Shown in pieces: positions 13,031 through 22,467 of a stretch of 36,757 nt of DNA (position 1 is the stretch's first letter; each line of letters opens with the position of its first letter). Position numbers and translations under genes: made by a program. The DNA lies in NCBI RefSeq assembly GCF_000499385.1, contig NW_013651747.1, positions 52,099-88,855 on the forward strand, written 5' to 3'. The notes below the pieces were generated by a model. The model made no database searches, was not told the origin of the DNA, and worked only from the letters and a program-made list of their open reading frames with translations. This DNA is from Eimeria necatrix. Its lineage: Eukaryota > Apicomplexa > Conoidasida > Eucoccidiorida > Eimeriidae.

Positions 13031-13114
13031 TCCGGTGACCCGGAATCGAACCAGGGACCAACAGATAACCGCAGCATCTACAGTCTGCCGCTCTACCAAC
13101 TGAGCTATCACCGG
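13031..13114 (-). tRNA. tRNA-Tyr: tRNA-Tyr (GTA) with 11-nt intron
   Basis: Read on the minus strand the acceptor stem is CCGGTGA paired with TCACCGG, with discriminator A at 13031. The D arm contains TAGCTCAGTTGGTAGAGC (B-box-like TGGTTCGATTCC follows later). The anticodon stem GCAGA pairs with TCTGT across the loop CTGTAGA, giving anticodon GTA (plus-strand 13079-13081). An 11-nt insertion (about 13067-13077) sits one base 3' of the anticodon, the canonical position for a eukaryotic nuclear tRNA intron. Eukaryotic tRNA-Tyr genes usually carry one. The mature length would be 73 nt before CCA, which is not encoded. This is a nuclear Pol III gene standing alone between two protein genes. Confidence 0.95.
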
Positions 13115-13801
13115 TGATGGGCAAGTCCTCACGCTCTGCACTGATGAGTCTCGCATTTTGATTAGTGTTCTTTCTTTTCTTTTTATGATTTGAATTGAGA
13201 ATTCAACTGTTGCAGATATCTCAGTCAGTGCAGACACCAGCTTTCTTCTGGTTCAATGGGCATTTCAACTTCACGCAGAGGCGGCGCGTGAAACGCAGCA
13301 GCGCGGTGTTAACCTGATCTTGAATTCATTGTTAGTAGTTTGAATTCGTTGAGAGAATTCAAAATTGAATATATAGCGGCAGGAGATCAAGTATTAACTG
13401 TGACTGGTCAGGGGCGTTCGTGTCTGTGGCTCGAAGCGCAGCAGTAGCAGTCCGCAGCAGCCAGCGCTTGGCGCGGCAAGCTCCCGGGCTTGTTCCTTGG
13501 GTGTCCAGGGTGAAGAACTTGAATTAATTGGTTTATTTTTCAGTGTAGACTGCCGTGAAAGCTCTATTTCTCGGCGGAGTGGTGCGGTGGAGCGGCAGCT
13601 GTGCGGCGGCTGCAGTGGCAGTCCGTCTGGGCTCTCGGGCTGCAGATTCTGGCGGTTTCAAGCTCCTCTCCGGATCTTCACTCTTTCCTGAGTCTGCATT
13701 CAGTTTTTTGGCGCTAAGGAACCCACATTTAAGCCTCAAAGGCCGCGGACTTGGCCGGATTCAGCAGCCCCTCGGCCTCGGCGCCGCCGTCTTCGCCGCA
13801 A
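13115..13801. other. Spacer and probable promoter/5' UTR of the PSMD9-like gene
   Basis: No long repeat and no recognisable coding region. The frame of the next gene is open upstream to about 13751 but has no ATG before 13802, so this part is read as leader. Confidence 0.5.
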
Positions 13802-13956
13802 ATGGCAGGCGAAGCCTCCCCGGGAAGCGCAGCCGCTTCCTCTTTGGCTGCGCAGGCAGAGGCGGCTTATCGCGAGCGGCAGCAAATTGAAGAGCGAATG
13901 GAGGCCCTCGCGAGTTTTCTGACGGCAGAAGGTGCATGCGCGCTGCGCTGAGTCCA

Positions 13957-14013
<57 letters not shown>

Positions 14014-14499
14014 AGCCCACCTCGCAGTGTCCGCGCTGCTGCTGCTGCTGCTGCTGCGGCACTCAGCAGCCCGCGTCGCAGAGCGCGCGCTGCTGCCGCT
14101 GCTGCAGCTGCTGCCGCAGCTGCCGCTGCTGCTGCAGCGCGCAGCGCCCTCCCCGCAGTGCCCGTGCTGCTGCTGCTGCTGCTGCTGCTGCTGCAGGAAT
14201 GCCGGGGCTGAAGGGCCGGCTGGTGGACTCCGAGGGCTTTCCCAGGGCCGACATCGACGTGCATGCAGTGCTGCAGGCGCGGCAGCAGCTGGCTTGTCTG
14301 AAGACAGACCACAGAGAGGTGCAGCAGCGGCTGGAGAAAACTCTTTTGCTGCTGCATGCAGCAAATGCCAAAGAGGGGCCCCCCGGCCCCGCTGCTGTAG
14401 CGCAGCGCAGCGGCGAGGCCCCCCCGCTGCAGCAAGAGGGGCCCCCGCAGCAGCAGGAGGCCCCCCCGCAGCTGCTGCAAGGTGAGCCGGTTCTGCAGC

Positions 14500-14536
<37 letters not shown>

Positions 14537-14783
14537 GGCTTTGCTGCGCGTGCCGCAGTCGCCCGCACGGAAGCAGCCAGCTAGCTAGTCTGCTGCGTGC
14601 TGCAGCGCAGCTAGCTGAGCAGCTAGCTGCGCTGCAGCACGCAGCTGGCTAGCTGGCCGCAGCTAGCCATTCGGTAGCTTGTAGCTAACTAGCTAGCTGC
14701 CCTGCAGCGCGAAGCTGGCTAGCTGGCCAGAGTGTAGCAGCTGTGCACGTAGCTAGCCACAAACCGAGGCAAAGTGCTGCATG

Positions 14784-14819
<36 letters not shown>

Positions 14820-15221
14820 GCTGCAGAAGAGGGGCCCCCGTTCGCGCTGGTGGACCTGGTGCAGCCAGGGAGCCCCAGCAGCAGCGCGGGAGTTGCTGCT
14901 GGGGACTTGGTGCTGCGTCTGGGGTCTCTGCGGCTGCAGTCTTCGCGGAGGGGCCCCCTGGGGGCCCCCGGGGGGCCCCCCGGGGGGCCCCCCGGGGGGC
15001 CCCCCGGAGCGGTTTCGGGGCAAACGCATGCAGCAGAAAAGCCCAAAAGTGTTGCAGAACTCTTCCAATTGCTGCCAAATGAAGTGGCGAGCCACGAAGA
15101 CCAACGCGTGGCCGTTGTGGTGCAGCGGGGCAGCCGCGTGGTGCCGCTGTGGCTGGTGCCGCGGCGGTGGAGCGGCCGCGGGCTGCTGGGCTGCCACCTC
15201 AAGCCCGTTCAACAAGACTAA
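13802..15221 (+). CDS. PSMD9: 26S proteasome assembly chaperone p27 (PSMD9/Nas2), PDZ protein
   Basis: Three exons: 13802-13931, 14197-14481 and 14827-15221, all joins in phase 1, giving about 269 aa. The N-terminal helical part (AEAAYRERQQIEERMEAL) is followed by GRLVDSEGFPRADIDV, matching the family's 'LVD.EG.PR.DID' signature, then LQARQQLACLKTDHREVQQ. The last exon starts a PDZ domain (FALVDLVQPGSPSSSAG, GDLVLRLGSL) and ends VPRRWSGRGLLGCHLKPVQ, very close to the 'P..W.G.GLLGC.I.P' C-terminus of PSMD9. The protein helps assemble the Rpt ring of the proteasome base. Both introns end in (CTG)nCAG. The PDZ domain carries an extra Gly-Pro insert encoded by GGGGGGCCCC repeats (about 14953-15005), and the linker is Gln/Pro-rich. 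The first in-frame ATG was taken as the start. Confidence 0.88.
14575..14760. repeat. GCTAGCTA-type repeat in PSMD9 intron 2
   Basis: Degenerate tetramer repeat (AGCT/CTAG) interspersed with GCTGCAGCGC. It is the same sequence class as the larger arrays at 25.4 and 35.2 kb. Confidence 0.7.
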
Positions 15222-16170
15222 TTCCGCAGCTTTCTGGACTCCAAGAGGCTTTTAAAAAGTTTATTGGGGCTTTTAAAGAAGAATAAATGCATGCATGCGC
15301 CCGGCTGTGCAAAATTCCGGGGTTAAGCGAGCCTTTTGCATGTTCAACTGGCACTGCGCGCCGTGGGTAGCGCCGCGCTCTTTGGTGTCTACAGGCACTC
15401 AAGATATCCAAATCTCTTTATATTTAGGCTATAAACTGGAAATTAGTTCATTAGAGATGTACTTTGTGGAATCTGCAGCCCTTTTTGGAGCCCACTGACT
15501 GGCGTAGCCTCTAGGACTTGCAAAATAGTGCAGGCAAGGGGGGTCGGCGGTGCGCGTGGCCGCCAAAAGCTGCTGGTGTTGTTTCTGATTAGTACTTGAA
15601 CTCATCGGCTGAGATTTACTGCAGCGAAAGCAGTCGAGCGAGCTCAGCCCAAGTGGAAACTTCACGAATTGGACTCCGTGTTCAGAGTTGCAGGCTGTCC
15701 TCACCACTTGAAACCCTCAACCATTCACTTAATGTCTAAATCAAAAGTCAAAATTCAAATTGAATTCCGAACTTAAGTGTGGGACAACAGAGTTGTTGGA
15801 TTCTAGCCAGGTGGACGGGTGTCGCAGCCGTGCTGCGGAGCGCTATGGAAGCCGCTGCGTTGCGCACAGTGTGTGCATTCTCGTGAATTCCAATCGCTGG
15901 ATCTGCCCCTCATATGACTCTTTTTTTAGTTTTTAAATTTAATAGTCGCGAAGAAATGGAAATAGAAAGATAGAAGCGGCTGGAGCCTGGACTGGCTGCG
16001 CGTGGCGGCGGCAGGGGCTGGGTCTGCGCATCTATTTCCAGTTGTTGCAAACAAGCAGCAGCGAGGCAACAGCCCCTTTTATAAAATTATCATTTTAAAG
16101 CTTTTCGTGTGCAGTGAAGGTTTATTAGTTTCTTCTTCTCTTTAGCGTTCCGTCCTGCAGGCCAGCCAGG
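15222..16170. other. Repeat-poor spacer
   Basis: No coding region recognised. Short open frames (about 15295-15498 plus, 15429-15707 minus) lack recognisable domains. The 3' UTR of the PSMD9-like gene and the 5' region of the next gene must lie here. A possible non-coding first exon ends before TCCTGCAG at 16160. Confidence 0.45.
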
Positions 16171-16811
16171 ATGTGTCACCAGGTGACGTGCAGAACCTGC
16201 GGGAAGGCCACCTGGTGAGTGCACACTGGAACGGCGTAAAAAGTCCTTTTCAATTCAATCTTTAATCTTCAACGAATCCACACTTCTTAAGAATATCCAA
16301 GTACCTCTGCTGGGCCCCACGTGGAACCCCGAGAGGCACAGTCGGTCATGTGGAGAAAAGTGTTTCGTGTGGACTATTGAAACGAAGGCTGTGGAATATT
16401 TCGCTGGTTTTCTTTTTCTATTTGTCTTTTCCGCTTTATTTACTCCGCTGTTTCCGCGGAACCGGGCGGAACCTCGGCACTACTTGAATTGCAACTTCGC
16501 TGTCTGCCTCGTTGGCAGACAGCGAAGTTGCAGTTATTTTACCGAAAATAATCGCCAAGTAGCCAAATTCTTTGAAAATTTATTGGGATTAAGTTGTTGT
16601 TTTTCAGTTCTATGATATATTTTATCTTTCATCGCAAGCATTAATTCAGAATATTCAGAAATTCCATTTCTGTTGAATCTTCTGATTTCTCTGCAGGGAA
16701 GGATGTGGAAGGCACATTGACTCCTGTCTGAAGGGCGTGCCTCTGGAGCAGCGCTGCTGCTGCGGCGGCCGCGCCAGAACCCAAGAGGAGCGCGACAGAG
16801 GTGGAAAGTGA
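16171..16811 (+). CDS. 52-aa Cys-rich zinc-ribbon-like microprotein
   Basis: Two exons, 16171-16214 and 16697-16811, join in phase 2 with a GTGAGT donor and a CTCTGCAG acceptor. The product starts MCHQVTCRTCGKATW and continues EGCGRHIDSCLKGVPLEQRC before a basic tail. The pattern C-x2-C-G-K-x-T-W-x-G-C-G-x-H-(about 13)-C matches a widespread family of tiny 'MC..VTC.TCGK.TW.GCG.H' proteins known from plants, fungi, protists and bacteria and generally of unknown function. The likely metal ligands are Cys7, Cys10, Cys18 and/or His21, and one of Cys35-37. The family match is from memory of the motif. The intron (16215-16696) contains a perfect 19-bp hairpin. The start is the first ATG, with the family-typical MC. 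Confidence 0.8.
16490..16532. other. Perfect 19-bp inverted repeat with 5-nt loop
   Basis: Arm 16490-16508 is exactly complementary to 16514-16532, with loop TCGTT. It lies inside the intron of the zinc-ribbon microprotein gene, in otherwise non-repetitive sequence. Confidence 0.9.
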
Positions 16812-18814
16812 AGTTTTTTCGAAACTCAGGGCCCCTCAGCATTTAATCTTTGCGCCTTTCGCAGCAGTTTTTATTATTCTCGCCTTTCTGAGCTGTTTTT
16901 ATTGTTCTTTGCGGGCTTCCGGCCGCTTTCCCGAATTTGCACGCCGCGGCTGCTGCTGCGGGGCGTCTGCAAGAGCGATCCTCCAGCTGCTGAGCAAAGG
17001 AGCTCAGAAAAACCTCTGAAATGCAGATATTTAATGATGCAGAAACAGAAAAAGCTTTGTAATGCAGATATTTAATGATGCAGAAACAGTAAGAGGTGTC
17101 GGAAACAAAGATTTGCGGCAGCCAGCCGCGCCCAGCGACGCTGCTGTTCGATCCTCCCACATCTAAGTCTTGCCAGTTGGACACAACAGCCCCACTGTTT
17201 CTCCTTCCTAATACAATTGGCCTTCTCCGAAACCAAATTGATAGTCCAGCAGCAACTGAAGTAGCAGGAAAGGAGCAGCTGGTTCGGACAAGTGGCTGCT
17301 GCTGGCTGGAAAGCTGGTGCAGTCAGCCGCCATTTGCTGCATTGTGACTGCATAGCTGTACGCCAGAGTCGATGCTGCCTCAGCAATAGTTCTCTTTAAT
17401 TTATTTATTAATTCCTTTTTAGTTTTCTTTTTAGTTTTTAAGGCGTGACAGATTGCACAAGACCCCCCACCTGCAAAGGTGCTTTCCACCTGAAGCCCGC
17501 TGCAAGCCTCTGCAGCTGCGCTGCCCCCTCGGATTTCTACTTATGCATTTTGGTGTTAAAACAAACTGTTCAAACTCCAGAGTGTTGTTGTTAAACGCCA
17601 ATGAGACTGATTAAGTACATCCAAGTCTATTTTTGCCAGGCTCGGAGGTCTGTGTGCAAAAAAGTGAAAAGTTGAACTCCGAAATCCACAAAATGAGCCA
17701 TTCATAGAGCGGTAAAAAGCTGGGTGCGCTGCATTACATGCGGCAATAAGGCCAAAACTTGAAATTCAGATTCGAAGGTGCATTTGAAAGTCGGATTCCT
17801 CTCGCTATCAGCAATTAGATGGATATTTAGAAGCGTTTTAGGTATTAAAAAGGTCTTAAATGCTTCTTTTTCAACTATGTCATCAAAAAACTCTGTGGCA
17901 GCGCCTTTACATGCGCCTTTCAGTTATCGCCTCAGGCGGCAGCTGATCATTGTAGGCAGCTGCCAGCTCAAGTTGCCGGAAGGTTTCACTTCTTCCGAGG
18001 AACTAATCACTTCAGAAATAACTTAAAACATTGCATTGGAGCCCCTAGTGGCAAATTCAAGAGAGAAACAACAAAAATAGTGGAGATCGACGCGCAAGCA
18101 GGTGGCGCCAGCGGACAGCGCTGGCTTGGGGCCATCCTGCACTTGCTTTCAATGGCAAACAGAACTAAACAATCTCAAATGTAATATGAATTCATTGCAT
18201 TAACTCAATCAAAGGAAGGAACGAGCAGTGTTCAACTTGTTGCAGTGGCAAGGATAGCACTGGCACTTCCTGGCTGCTAATCGGCTGCTGCCGTGGTGAA
18301 GAGACTAGATCACTTAAAGAAACTCTGAAATATATACGAGGTTTTAAAAAGTATATTTAGAGTTATTTTGACTAATTATGAATGAAACCTTTGGAAAATA
18401 TCAGCAGCAATGAGGTTTCTTCGCAATAGTGCAGCAGTTCGTCTGCCGCGGCGTTTACGGGCAGCGCCGGAAGCCGCCGCGGGAGCTAGCCGCCTCAGCC
18501 TGCAGTCTCTGCAGAGTTGAAAGCGTCAAAAAAATTGTAATTTCCCTTTAAATCTCATTGGTATCAGGTTGAACGCTCTAGGTGATCTCTAGAACGCAGG
18601 TTAATCTCGCAGTTTCGCTCACTTTTCGGGTCGATTCTCCATTGGTCCCGCGGCAGGTTGCGGAGGCAGTTTCGCAGAATCACAGGTTAATACGGTAAAA
18701 GAAACAGTTAATTCCGCAGGTTGTTTCTCCAGTCAAGCCAGGTCTCAGCGAAGGACTCTAATAAACCCGGAAGCAGCCCTGAGCCCTCAGTCGCGCACAC
18801 GAAACTCAGCAGCA
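16812..18814. other. Repeat-poor spacer, no supported gene
   Basis: About 2 kb with no convincing coding region. A 29-nt sequence starting AATGCAGATATTTAATGATG is present twice at about 17021-17090, about 40 nt apart. Open frames at about 17096-17347 and 17778-18026 begin with GTG rather than ATG and show no domain. The last 200-300 bases are probably the leader of the next gene. Confidence 0.45.
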
Positions 18815-19831
18815 ATGAAGAGCCCAAGCCAGAGCCCTCCCCCAGGCCAAGTTTTCCAAAGGCCTGAGAGCGTCTCAAGTTCACCAGTGGCTGGGGGGCG
18901 ATCTGACAGCCAAGTTGGAAGTAAGCAAGTGGATGTTCTGTGCAAATGAGCTCTTGTGGCTCTTGCTGCTGCTCCTGAGGCCAAAATACTTGGCCTCAGC
19001 AAGACTCTGGGTTTTTTATTTTCATTTTTGCGGCAAATTTGCGTGGGAATGCGCAAGTCTGAAGGCAAGCCTTGCGCAGTGCGTGTTGGCGTGTGCAGGA
19101 GAAGGCAGCGCGCTGTACAACTTTTTCAGCAAAGTGAGTTCTGCCTTCGGCTTTCCCTTCGGCTTTTTCCAAAGCCGGCCCGAAGTCCGCACTTGGGGCG
19201 AAGAAGACCTGCAAGATCCTTCAGTGCAGCCGCGGCCAGCAGCTGCACCAGTGGACTACGGCACTTCTTTGCCGGGCTATCCGAAGCACGCTTGCGCCTA
19301 TTTCGACGGCACTTTCGGCCGTTCTAAAGGCTCCCCAGAGTTTATTACTCTATTTAATCTTCTTGGAGTTCAAGACGACAAACTTGTGGGGCCCAGACTC
19401 AACGGATTCCCCATGTGCAAAGTCGACTACCCCAGCCTTCCCACCGACAGGCTCGGCACTCCTTCTTACGACTACCGCGATCTTCTTGGCTACCGAATGG
19501 ACTACCACCCATATGTAGTAAGTTTTGTTCTCTCTTTCGCTAATTTTAACCCAATAAAGTGCTATTTGCACGAGAAAAAGGCACTAATCGCGCGCCTTTC
19601 GTCTAGACTTTTCAATTGGAGTCGCTTTCCAGCGTCTAAGTGGTGGTTTATACCTGCTTTTTTTCTACATTTTCGTTTTCTGCACTGTCTTCCTCTGATA
19701 CTGCGCAGAATGCCGTCATGAGCCCCGAAGATCCTGCGCGCATGTATGTGTGCGCCAACTGGATGGTTGGCTATCCTTATGGAGTTCCAGCAGTGGAGGA
19801 AAACGAGAAGGCGTGGAAAGCAATGTCTTGA
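18815..19831 (+). CDS. Conserved-looking protein of unknown function, 215 aa
   Basis: Three exons: 18815-18920, 19099-19517 and 19709-19831. The joins are consistent (phase 1 at GTAAGC, phase 0 at GTAAGT, acceptors GTGTGCAG and CTGCGCAG). The first exon encodes a Ser/Pro-rich N-terminus (MKSPSQSPPPGQVFQRPE). The core is not low-complexity and is rich in aromatic residues and Gly/Pro: HACAYFDGTFGRSKGSPEF, FNLLGVQDDKLVGPRLNGF, YDYRDLLGYRMDYHPYV. The C-terminus has ARMYVCANWMVGYPYGVP and ends EKAWKAMS. No homopolymer tract occurs, which is unusual in this window. I do not recognise the family and see no clear membrane helix. Composition and clean splicing make a real gene likely; exon 1 is the least certain part. 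Confidence 0.65.
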
Positions 19832-20196
19832 GTCTTTTGTTTTTTTGCATTTGCTCCCTGGAGTCAAAGACTGGCCAGGCGAAGTGCAGCAGGGGAGCCT
19901 TTAGAGCCACCGACTCGCCCGTACGACTCTGTACGCGCGACCCCGATTTCCACCGCGCTTTATGTGCTACAGTTGTCCCCCAACTCCTGGGGAATTCAAA
20001 AAAGAAAAAATAAAAGAAAAAATCCTCAAGTTATGAGGCGGTCAAGTGTTTTGGCGGCCAGGCTGAGAGCCCTGGTGCTTTGTGTTAGCGGCTGATCATC
20101 TGAGCCGCGCGCTGCTTTCTGCATATCGCAGTACTGAAGCCTTCGTACAGACTGGCAAAACAAAGATTTTTGATGTTTAATGCAACAATAAGTCTT
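19832..20196. other. Spacer between convergent genes
   Basis: 3' flanks of the plus-strand 215-aa gene and of the minus-strand gene beginning at 20859. An A-rich run (about 19998-20020) is the only notable element. Confidence 0.4.
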
Positions 20197-20496
20197 TTAC
20201 TTCTCTTTTTGTTGCTTTTTGGCGGAGTTTGGGCGACGGGGAAGCCACTTGTGCTTGTCAGTTAGCCCATCATTGCAGAAGTCACCTCGCGGCGTATCTG
20301 ACTCTGCAGCATTCTGCACTTGTTGCAACACATTAGCAGTTTGCTGCATGAAAGCAGCAGGAATTTGATAAACATTTTCAGGAAGAAATGGCCACAGCTG
20401 CGGATAGTGAGCCGCAGCCCTCGCCTCCACCTGCTGCTGCATTAGAGTGTGGCTAGACGTGAACACTTTGGCGGCATTGGTGTTGCTGCTGCTGCT

Positions 20497-20527
<31 letters not shown>

Positions 20528-20859
20528 ACGGCGTAGAGGAGTTTCTTCGAAATTATTCAATTGGTGTTTGAATAGAATGTTCCTGTGCCATCTACATCCA
20601 ACTTTTGTTGCGTTTTTTGTAATAGTGCCACATGTTGGGTCAGCAAATCAAGCAGCTCTTGAAACAAATTGTTGAAATGCTCCAATAATTTGGCCATCTG
20701 CAGCCTCTTCTCATCTACACAGACATCATCTACAGCTTTTCTGAACAGAAAAGTGCCTTTTTCGCGCAGAGACGAAGACTTTCCTAAGCGTTCTTTGGCA
20801 GCACAACTAACTTGTTCTTGTTTGTGTTGAGAAGATCTGAAACAGAAACTGCTCCTCAT
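20197..20859 (-). CDS. Possible Gln-rich helical protein, unknown function
   Basis: On the minus strand an ATG at 20859 opens a frame with KLLEHFNNLFQELLDLLTQH and VALLQKTQQKLD, a predicted coiled coil. The same frame continues after an in-frame TGA (20559-20557) through a (CAG/CAA)n Ser/Asn tract into YPQLWPFLPENVYQIPAAF and MQQTANVLQQVQNAAE, ending at 20197. An intron can remove the stop: donor GTAGAT after 20596 and a CAG acceptor in the CTGCTGCTGC run near 20436, both phase 0, giving about 167 aa. This splice is inferred. AACACCAAT occurs on both sides of the TGA segment, so an insertion is another reading. No family recognised. Confidence 0.45.
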
Positions 20860-21165
20860 TTCAACTAAGAATGCCGAGCCCCTTTCTATTTTTGTTGTTT
20901 TCTACTTTATTTATTGTTAACTACTTTATTGAGTTCAAACTGCCAATTCCTCGAGCAACTTCCGCTCAGCGCAATAAAACAGTGGCAATCACTGTGCAAG
21001 TCTTCCCCTGGTGGCCTGCACTGCTGCTGCTGAACACTTTTATTAGAAGCAACTGTTGTTGTAACTTCTTAGAGGACAATTTCTCTGCAAGTGATGGGCT
21101 GGGACTTGCACTACTGCACTGTTCCCTCAGGCTCAGCCCGGCCATCTTCTTCTCCAGAAGACTTT

Positions 21166-21246
21166 TCTGCAAGAAAGAAATTACTCGAAATTACTCTAAC
21201 AGCTTCTGCAAGAAAGAAATTACTCGAAATTACTCTAACAGCTTCC
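21166..21246 (+). repeat. 39-nt direct duplication
   Basis: A 39-nt sequence starting GCAAGAAAGAAATTACTCG occurs twice in tandem. Its length is a multiple of three and it keeps an open frame. Confidence 0.85.
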
Positions 21247-21259
21247 AGTCAAGAATTTA

Positions 21260-21641
21260 ATGCTGCGAAGACAAATGCATGCACGGCTGAGCCTCTGTGC
21301 GTTTGCCAACAAGTGGAAAGCTGAAGAGTTTCGGAAGGCGAAAGCGAGCAGTTCTGCGGCGAAAGCGCCCCAGAAAGCGAGTCAGTTGAGACACATCGGC
21401 ATTAAAAGTCATTTATTTTAAATAATTGGCGATAAAAGAGCTAAAAACTGCAACACCGCTCCAATCCACTCCTATACACAGAACTTGCAGCTGCAGCTGT
21501 GCAGCTGCTGCAGCTGCAGCAGCTGCTGCAGCTGCAGATTCTGATCCTTCTCAGCCAATTTTGCAGCTTTTGTCGCTGGAAAAGCGCAGAAAAGAACTCC
21601 AAAACGCAAAGAGGCACTTCATGTTGTCCAAAGGAGTTTAA
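21260..21641 (+). CDS. Possible small helical basic protein, two exons
   Basis: Exon 21260-21380 and exon 21538-21641 join in phase 1 (donor GTCAGT, acceptor GCTGCAG), giving about 74 aa. It starts MLRRQMHARLSLCAFANKWK, continues AEEFRKAKASSSAAKAPQKA, and ends LEKRRKELQNAKRHFMLSKG. If unspliced, exon 1 would stop at 21421 after HIGIKSHLF. The acceptor lies in a CTGCAG-rich block with several alternative AG sites in the same phase, which would add Ala residues. An upstream exon is possible because another open frame (ATG at 21094) overlaps in a different phase. No family recognised. Confidence 0.4.
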
Positions 21642-21714
21642 TTTGATCCCAGGAGAGTCTTTTTGCTCTCGAGAGAATCCGAACTTCCCAAAATCCTCCG
21701 GAGTTGAATAAAGT

Positions 21715-22075
21715 TGAATTTTGCTGGAAAGCGTTGAAAACTGCGAAGTTTGGAATTGAACAAAGTTGAATTTTGTTGGAAAGCGTTGAAAACTGCGAAG
21801 TTTGGAGTTGAACAAAGTTGAATTTTGTTGGAAAGAGATGAAAACTGCGAACTTTGGAGTTGAATAAAGCTGAATTTTGTCCGAAAGAGATGAAAACTGC
21901 GAAGTTTGGAGTTGAATAAAGCTGAATTTTGTTGGAAAGCGTTGAAAACTGCGAAGTTTGGAGTTGAACAAAGTTGAATTTTGTTGGAAAGCGTTGAAAA
22001 CTGCGGAGTTTGGAGTCGAATAAAGCTGAATTTTGTTGGAAAGAGACGAAAACTGCGAAGTTTGGAGTTGAATTG
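21715..22075. repeat. 52-nt tandem repeat, about 7 copies
   Basis: Seven copies of a 52-nt unit containing AAAGTTGAATTTTGTTGGAA and TGAAAACTGCGAAGTTTGGA lie immediately 3' of the TOM22-like gene on the minus strand, probably in its 3' UTR. Units differ at GCG/GAG and at a few single sites. One strand reads as a repetitive Phe/Ser/Asn peptide, which I regard as spurious. Confidence 0.9.
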
Positions 22076-22109
22076 AAGCAAAAGTGCTGACTGAAAGCGC
22101 AGGGCGCGG

Positions 22110-22379
22110 CTAGGCGGCCTGCAGCTGCTGCAGCTGCTGCAGCTGCTGCGCATGCGCTGCAGCTTGCTGCGCCTCCATGAACTGCTGCTGCACTTCGAAC
22201 ATCTGGCACTCTCGCTCGTAATAAAATATAACAGGAGCCACCAAACAAATGGCCGCAGTCACTGCCATCCAGGCCAAGTTGGACCCCAGCCAGTAGCCGC
22301 TGCTGCAGAGCCGCCGCAGCCGCCGCGAGGCCCGGGCCCCGGGGCCCTCCCTGAACTGTCTGGAAAGCACGGCCCCCAT
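22110..22379 (-). CDS. TOM22: TOM22-like mitochondrial import receptor subunit
   Basis: Single-exon minus-strand gene of 89 aa starting at a true ATG. The N-terminal cytosolic part is short and basic (RASRRLRRL). One transmembrane helix (about residues 35-54, LAWMAVTAAICLVAPVIFYY) contains the conserved proline, and EREC and QMFEVQQQFMEAQQ follow. The order W...(TM with Pro)...E.E.Q..E..Q is the hallmark of the Tom22/plant Tom9 C-terminus, which sits in the outer membrane with its tail in the intermembrane space. The acidic receptor domain of fungal Tom22 is missing, as in plant Tom9. The C-terminus runs into a Gln/Ala tract from CTGCAG repeats. It is divergent to the next plus-strand gene, with only 88 bp between their start codons. 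Confidence 0.65.
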   Translation of the reverse strand: MGAVLSRQFREGPGARASRRLRRLCSSGYWLGSNLAWMAVTAAICLVAPVIFYYERECQMFEVQQQFMEAQQAAAHAQQLQQLQQLQAA

Positions 22380-22467
22380 GGCGGCAAGTGCGCAGCAAAG
22401 GGCTTAGCTGGACTTTAAAAGGAAAAAGAAACAGAAATTGCGAAAAAAATAAAAGTTTCCACGCAAA

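Noticed and set aside
13751..13801. Upstream start for the PSMD9-like protein at 13751
   Set aside because: The codon there is TTG. The first in-frame ATG is at 13802.
17778..18026. 82-aa plus-strand frame
   Set aside because: Starts with GTG; the internal ATG gives only 49 aa with no domain and no splice partner found.
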